Positions 33,133-36,136 of a DNA stretch of 36,136 nucleotides are shown one piece after another (the stretch's first letter is position 1; every line of letters begins with the position of its first letter). Where the stretch lies: the NCBI GenBank assembly GCA_011390165.1, contig JAABSV010000040.1, forward strand, positions 1-36,136. Direction: 5' to 3'. A program made the translations under genes and the position numbers. Under the pieces are notes generated by a model that saw only the letters and a program-made list of their open reading frames with translations, made no database searches and was not told where the DNA came from. The DNA comes from Desulfobulbaceae bacterium (GTDB lineage: Bacteria; Desulfobacterota; Desulfobulbia; Desulfobulbales; Desulfocapsaceae).

Positions 33133-34551
33133 ATGGAGAAGAAAGTACTGGCGGAACTGGCGGCCATCGTCGGGGCGGAGAACGTCTCCACCGCGACCAG
33201 CGACCGGATAACCCATTCCTACGATGCCACCCAGCAGCGCTTTTTGCCCCAAGTGGTGGTCTACGCCCACAGTACCGCCGAGGTGTCTGCCGTGGTGCAG
33301 CTGGCCAACCGCCACCGCCTGCCCATTCTGCCCCGCGGCGCCGGCAGCGGCTTTACCGGTGGCAGCCTGCCGATCAAGGGTGGCATTGTCCTGGTTCTCA
33401 CCCGCATGGATAAGATCATTGAGATCGACAGCGACAATCTGATCGCCGAGGTCGAGCCCGGGGTGGTCACCGCCGATCTGCAACGGGAAGTCGAGCGTCT
33501 CGGCCTCTTCTATCCCCCCGACCCCGCCTCCAAGGAGTTCAGCACCTTAGGGGGCAACGTCGCCGAGGGTGCCGGCGGGCCGCGCTGCGTCAAGTACGGG
33601 GTGACCAAGGATTACGTTCTCGGTCTCGAGGTGGTCACCCCCAGCGGCGAGGTTATCCGTACCGGCGGCCGGACCCTGAAGAATGTGGTGGGCTACGATC
33701 TCACCCGCCTCTTTGTCGGCTCGGAGGGGACCCTGGGCATCATCACCCGGATCATCCTGAAACTTTTGCCGAAGCCGGCGGCGAAAAAGACCATGCTGGT
33801 CCAGTTCGCCACCATCGACGGGGCGGCGCAGGCGGTTTCGGCGATCATCGGGGCAAAAATCATCCCGACCACCCTGGAATTTCTCGACGCGGCGACCATC
33901 GACTGTATTCGTGGGGTGAGCCGGGTGGCCATCGCCGGCAATTGCCGGGCGATTCTGATCATCGAGGTGGACGGCGATGCCGAGGTCCTCGACCGCCAGG
34001 TCCGGGAGATTCTCGCGGTGATCGAGCCGTTCGGCATCCTCGATACCCGCATTGCCGCCACCGATGCCGAGTCGGAAGAGATCTGGCAGGTCAGGCGGAT
34101 CGTCAGCCCCAGTTTGCGCAAGGTCAACCCCGACAAGTTCAACGAGGATATCGTCGTCCCCCGTTCCAAGGTGCCGGAGATGATCCGCGCCCTGGAGAAA
34201 ATCGCCGCCCGCTACCAGGTACCGATTGTCAACTTCGGCCATGCCGGCGACGGCAATATCCATGTCAACGTGATGGTCGACATCCGTCAGCCGGGGATGG
34301 CCGAAACGGTGGACAAGGTGATGGAGGAGATATTCCAGGCGGCGGTGGCGCTGCGCGGCTCGATCTCCGGCGAACACGGGATAGGCACCGCCAAGGCGAA
34401 GTATCTTGATCTGGAGTTGGACCCGGCCACCATCACCTACATGCGGACGATCAAGGCCGCACTCGACCCCAACAACATCCTCAACCCCGGCAAGATTTTT
34501 CGCGGCGACCAGCCCATCTCGCCGGCCGGTCCGGCGGGGCTGCCGGCATGA
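33133..34551 (+). CDS. glcD: FAD-linked 2-hydroxyacid oxidoreductase (GlcD-like)
   Basis: 472 residues from ATG 33133 (AGGGGAAAGG upstream); the in-frame sequence before it is not family-like. FAD_binding_4 (about 38-175) shows PRGAGSGFTGGSLP, DPASKEFSTLGGNVAEGAGG and KNVVGYDLTRLFVGSEGTLG. The FAD-oxidase C-terminal domain (about 210-455) shows NFGHAGDGNIHVN and SGEHGIGTAKAKYL with histidines that bind substrate and metal. Relatives oxidise glycolate or lactate to the 2-oxo acid, with electrons passed to the Fe-S partner GlcF encoded next (overlap ATGA). Substrate, glycolate or D-lactate, is not decided by the sequence. No GlcE and no permease are adjacent. Confidence 0.93.
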   Translation: MEKKVLAELAAIVGAENVSTATSDRITHSYDATQQRFLPQVVVYAHSTAEVSAVVQLANRHRLPILPRGAGSGFTGGSLPIKGGIVLVLTRMDKIIEIDSDNLIAEVEPGVVTADLQREVERLGLFYPPDPASKEFSTLGGNVAEGAGGPRCVKYGVTKDYVLGLEVVTPSGEVIRTGGRTLKNVVGYDLTRLFVGSEGTLGIITRIILKLLPKPAAKKTMLVQFATIDGAAQAVSAIIGAKIIPTTLEFLDAATIDCIRGVSRVAIAGNCRAILIIEVDGDAEVLDRQVREILAVIEPFGILDTRIAATDAESEEIWQVRRIVSPSLRKVNPDKFNEDIVVPRSKVPEMIRALEKIAARYQVPIVNFGHAGDGNIHVNVMVDIRQPGMAETVDKVMEEIFQAAVALRGSISGEHGIGTAKAKYLDLELDPATITYMRTIKAALDPNNILNPGKIFRGDQPISPAGPAGLPA

Positions 34552-35810
34552 GCGGCAACAAGACCCTGGATGAGTTTGCCGAGGTGATCCGGGCCTGCGT
34601 CAAGTGCGGGGTGTGTCAGGCCCACTGTCCCACCTACCAGGTAAATCGGCGGGAAGGGGCGGTGGCCCGGGGCAAGATCGCCCTGGCCGCCGCCATCCTG
34701 GATGGAGAGGTCGGTCTCGAGGAGGAGGGGTTGCAGGAGGACATCACCATGTGTCTGATGTGTGGCTCCTGCGTCGATAAGTGCCCCAACAAGGTGCCGA
34801 CCAACGAGATCGTCGGGGCAATCCGCCGGCAGTACACCGAAAAGCGGGGGCTGTCGCTGCTTGGCAGGGGGGTGTCCACCGTGCTTGGCTCGCCGGCCCT
34901 GATGACCGGCCTGGTCAAGGGGGGGGCACTGCTCTCTCCCCTGATTCTGAAGAGGGTGCCGGAGAGCAGTGGGCTGCGCCTGCGCTTCCCCACCCCGATC
35001 ATGCCGGGGCGTACTCTGCCGGAACTGCCCCGGAAAAATCTCTTCGACCGGCTGCCGGAGCTGCTGCCGGGAGATGCCGACAAGCCGCTGATCGGCTTTT
35101 TTGCCGGCTGTGCCATCACCCATATTTACCCACAGATCGGCGAGGCGATGGTGGCCATCCTCCAGCGGCTGGGTTTCTCCGTCTATCTCCCCCGGTCCCA
35201 GCGCTGCTGCGGGATTCCGGCCCTCTCCTCGGGGGCCGGCAAGCTGGTGAGCGAGCTGTCGGCGGCCAACGTCGCCGCCTTTGCCGACCAGCCGGTGGAG
35301 CGGATCATCACCGCCTGTGGCTCCTGCAATGGCGGAATCGGCGAATACTACCGAACCATGCATGCCGACTACAGCCGGTTTACCGACAAGGTGGTCGACT
35401 TCAGCGTTTTCTTGCAGGAACAGGGGCTCTTCGCCGAACTGGCCGGGATGGCCAAATGGCCGGGGCCGAAGCGGCATCGGGTCAGCTACCACGACCCCTG
35501 TCACCTGAAGACGCAAGGGATCACCCGTCAGCCCCGCGACCTCCTCCGGGCCCTGCCCAACGTCGACTATGTGGAGATGGAGAACGCCTCCGGCTGCTGT
35601 GGGCTGGGCGGGACCTTTTCCGTACACCATTACCGGGAGAGCCAGGCGATTGGTGCCCGCAAGGTGCGCGGTCTGCGGGAGAGCGGTGCCGAACTGCTGG
35701 CCACCGCCTGCCCCGGCTGCATCATCCAGCTTCAGGATACCATCAACCATGCCGGTCTGAAGGTACGGGCGGTGCATATCCTTGAACTCCTGGCCGAGGC
35801 ACTGGCCTGA
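34548..35810 (+). CDS. glcF: Fe-S subunit of 2-hydroxyacid oxidoreductase (GlcF-like)
   Basis: 420 residues. Two 4Fe-4S motifs: CVKCGVCQAHCP (C17, C20, C23, C27) and CLMCGSCVDKCP (C69, C72, C75, C79). They are followed by two CCG domains: FFAGC, RCCGIPALSSGA and ACGSCNGG in the first; DPCHLKTQGI, SGCCGLGG and ACPGC in the second. This is the heterodisulfide-reductase-like cysteine-rich arrangement of GlcF/LldE proteins. It takes electrons from GlcD (ATGA overlap with the upstream gene) and passes them to a membrane quinone or another carrier, probably at the cytoplasmic face. ATG 34548 start is set by the overlap. Confidence 0.95.
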   Translation: MSGNKTLDEFAEVIRACVKCGVCQAHCPTYQVNRREGAVARGKIALAAAILDGEVGLEEEGLQEDITMCLMCGSCVDKCPNKVPTNEIVGAIRRQYTEKRGLSLLGRGVSTVLGSPALMTGLVKGGALLSPLILKRVPESSGLRLRFPTPIMPGRTLPELPRKNLFDRLPELLPGDADKPLIGFFAGCAITHIYPQIGEAMVAILQRLGFSVYLPRSQRCCGIPALSSGAGKLVSELSAANVAAFADQPVERIITACGSCNGGIGEYYRTMHADYSRFTDKVVDFSVFLQEQGLFAELAGMAKWPGPKRHRVSYHDPCHLKTQGITRQPRDLLRALPNVDYVEMENASGCCGLGGTFSVHHYRESQAIGARKVRGLRESGAELLATACPGCIIQLQDTINHAGLKVRAVHILELLAEALA

Positions 35811-36085
35811 GTCCGGTGGGGCAGACCGTTGGCGCTCCCCTTTCTGGCGGAAAGCAGCCCGAACCTTTCCCGGGGGTGGAAAAGTGGAAATCATTCGCCG
35901 GTATGCTGCAAAAGGCTGCAGAACCCGGATTTGTTCCCGATCAACCAGTGCTTCAGGTTCGTGCAGACAGGCGGCAGCCGAGCGAGAATTTGCTCTCTCG
36001 AGGTGGCCTGACCTTGCGAAAATGTGGTGTCGGTGAACGGGTACGAAACACTCCGTGCCGCGGCGAGGCCGCACCGACGACAGCC
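35811..36085. other. Intergenic region after glcF with no supported gene
   Basis: 275 bases. A 76-codon open frame on the minus strand has no ribosome site or recognisable sequence and is not called. I see no clear terminator with a T-run after the glcF stop. Confidence 0.4.
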
Positions 36086-36136
36086 ATGAGCGACAGCAAC
36101 CATTTCAGCATGAAACGGCACTTTCTTCCGGGCGGC
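36086..36136 (+). CDS. Possible start of a new gene at the right edge (partial)
   Basis: Seventeen codons from ATG 36086 run open to the window end; an internal ATG is at 36110 (MKRHFLPGG). The MKRHFLPGG text resembles the N-terminus I associate with PRK06851-like ATP-binding proteins, but this is too short to trust. Ribosome site is weak. The call depends on sequence beyond this window. Confidence 0.28.
   Translation, partial: MSDSNHFSMKRHFLPGG

Noticed and set aside
34437..36074. 545-codon open frame antisense to glcF and the region beyond
   Set aside because: Low-complexity translation without family features; glcF on the plus strand shows all expected cysteines.
35891..36121. 76-codon minus-strand frame at the right edge
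   Set aside because: No ribosome site, no recognisable sequence; composition fits chance.

Overview
The window is about 36 kb of GC-rich bacterial chromosome (roughly 60% GC by eye), except for an AT-rich stretch at about 700-2150. The gene set suggests a Gram-negative anaerobe, perhaps of the Desulfobacterota (Desulfobulbales-like): an Mrp/Mbh-type cation antiporter, a sigma-54 regulator beside a NifX-like protein, acetate activation and uptake, a GlcD/GlcF oxidase pair, and orphan signalling proteins. This placement is inference; no rRNA or other marker gene is present.

Layout. (1) 1-2150 is accessory DNA: the tail of a short-chain dehydrogenase, a 3'-terminal transposase fragment, a decayed IS66-type transposase, and an AT-rich SAM methyltransferase. 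(2) 2154-7050, minus strand: an O-acyltransferase, a PAS-PAS hybrid histidine kinase, a cytoplasmic-type asparaginase and a D-amino-acid/branched-chain-type aminotransferase. (3) 7257-9006, minus strand: a sigma-54 activator and a NifX-like protein, divergent from region 4. (4) 9380-16901, plus strand: an acetate module with acetyl-CoA synthetase (own terminator), a CNB-CBS-DUF294 nucleotidyltransferase-like protein, a DEDDh exonuclease, a DUF4212 small subunit, a large SSS symporter and a small membrane protein. It ends at a perfect 17-bp bidirectional terminator. (5) 17056-24479, minus strand: an antiporter operon in the order mrpE-F-G-(DUF4040+B)-C-D-D'-small protein-D'', with no MrpA N-terminal (ND5-like) domain. 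(6) 24696-26706, minus strand: a single-domain response regulator followed by a DASS/SLC13 transporter. (7) 27234-32865, plus strand: a small membrane protein preceded by an 8-bp tandem repeat, then a Gld-type ABC system (ATPase, fused GldF-GldG, DUF4340) with ATGA overlaps. (8) 33133-35810, plus strand: glcD-glcF, an FAD plus Fe-S 2-hydroxyacid oxidoreductase. A new reading frame may begin at the right edge.

The most interesting observations are: the DUF4040-MnhB gene, whose frame and Shine-Dalgarno point to a non-canonical ATC start; the Mbh-like antiporter operon lacking MrpA but with three MrpD paralogues and a candidate novel small subunit; the nuclease plus nucleotidyltransferase pair inside an acetate uptake cluster; a sigma-54 activator with Thr in place of the Walker B Asp; an EF-hand-like loop in the symporter; and an inverted repeat between a promoter and the Gld ABC operon.
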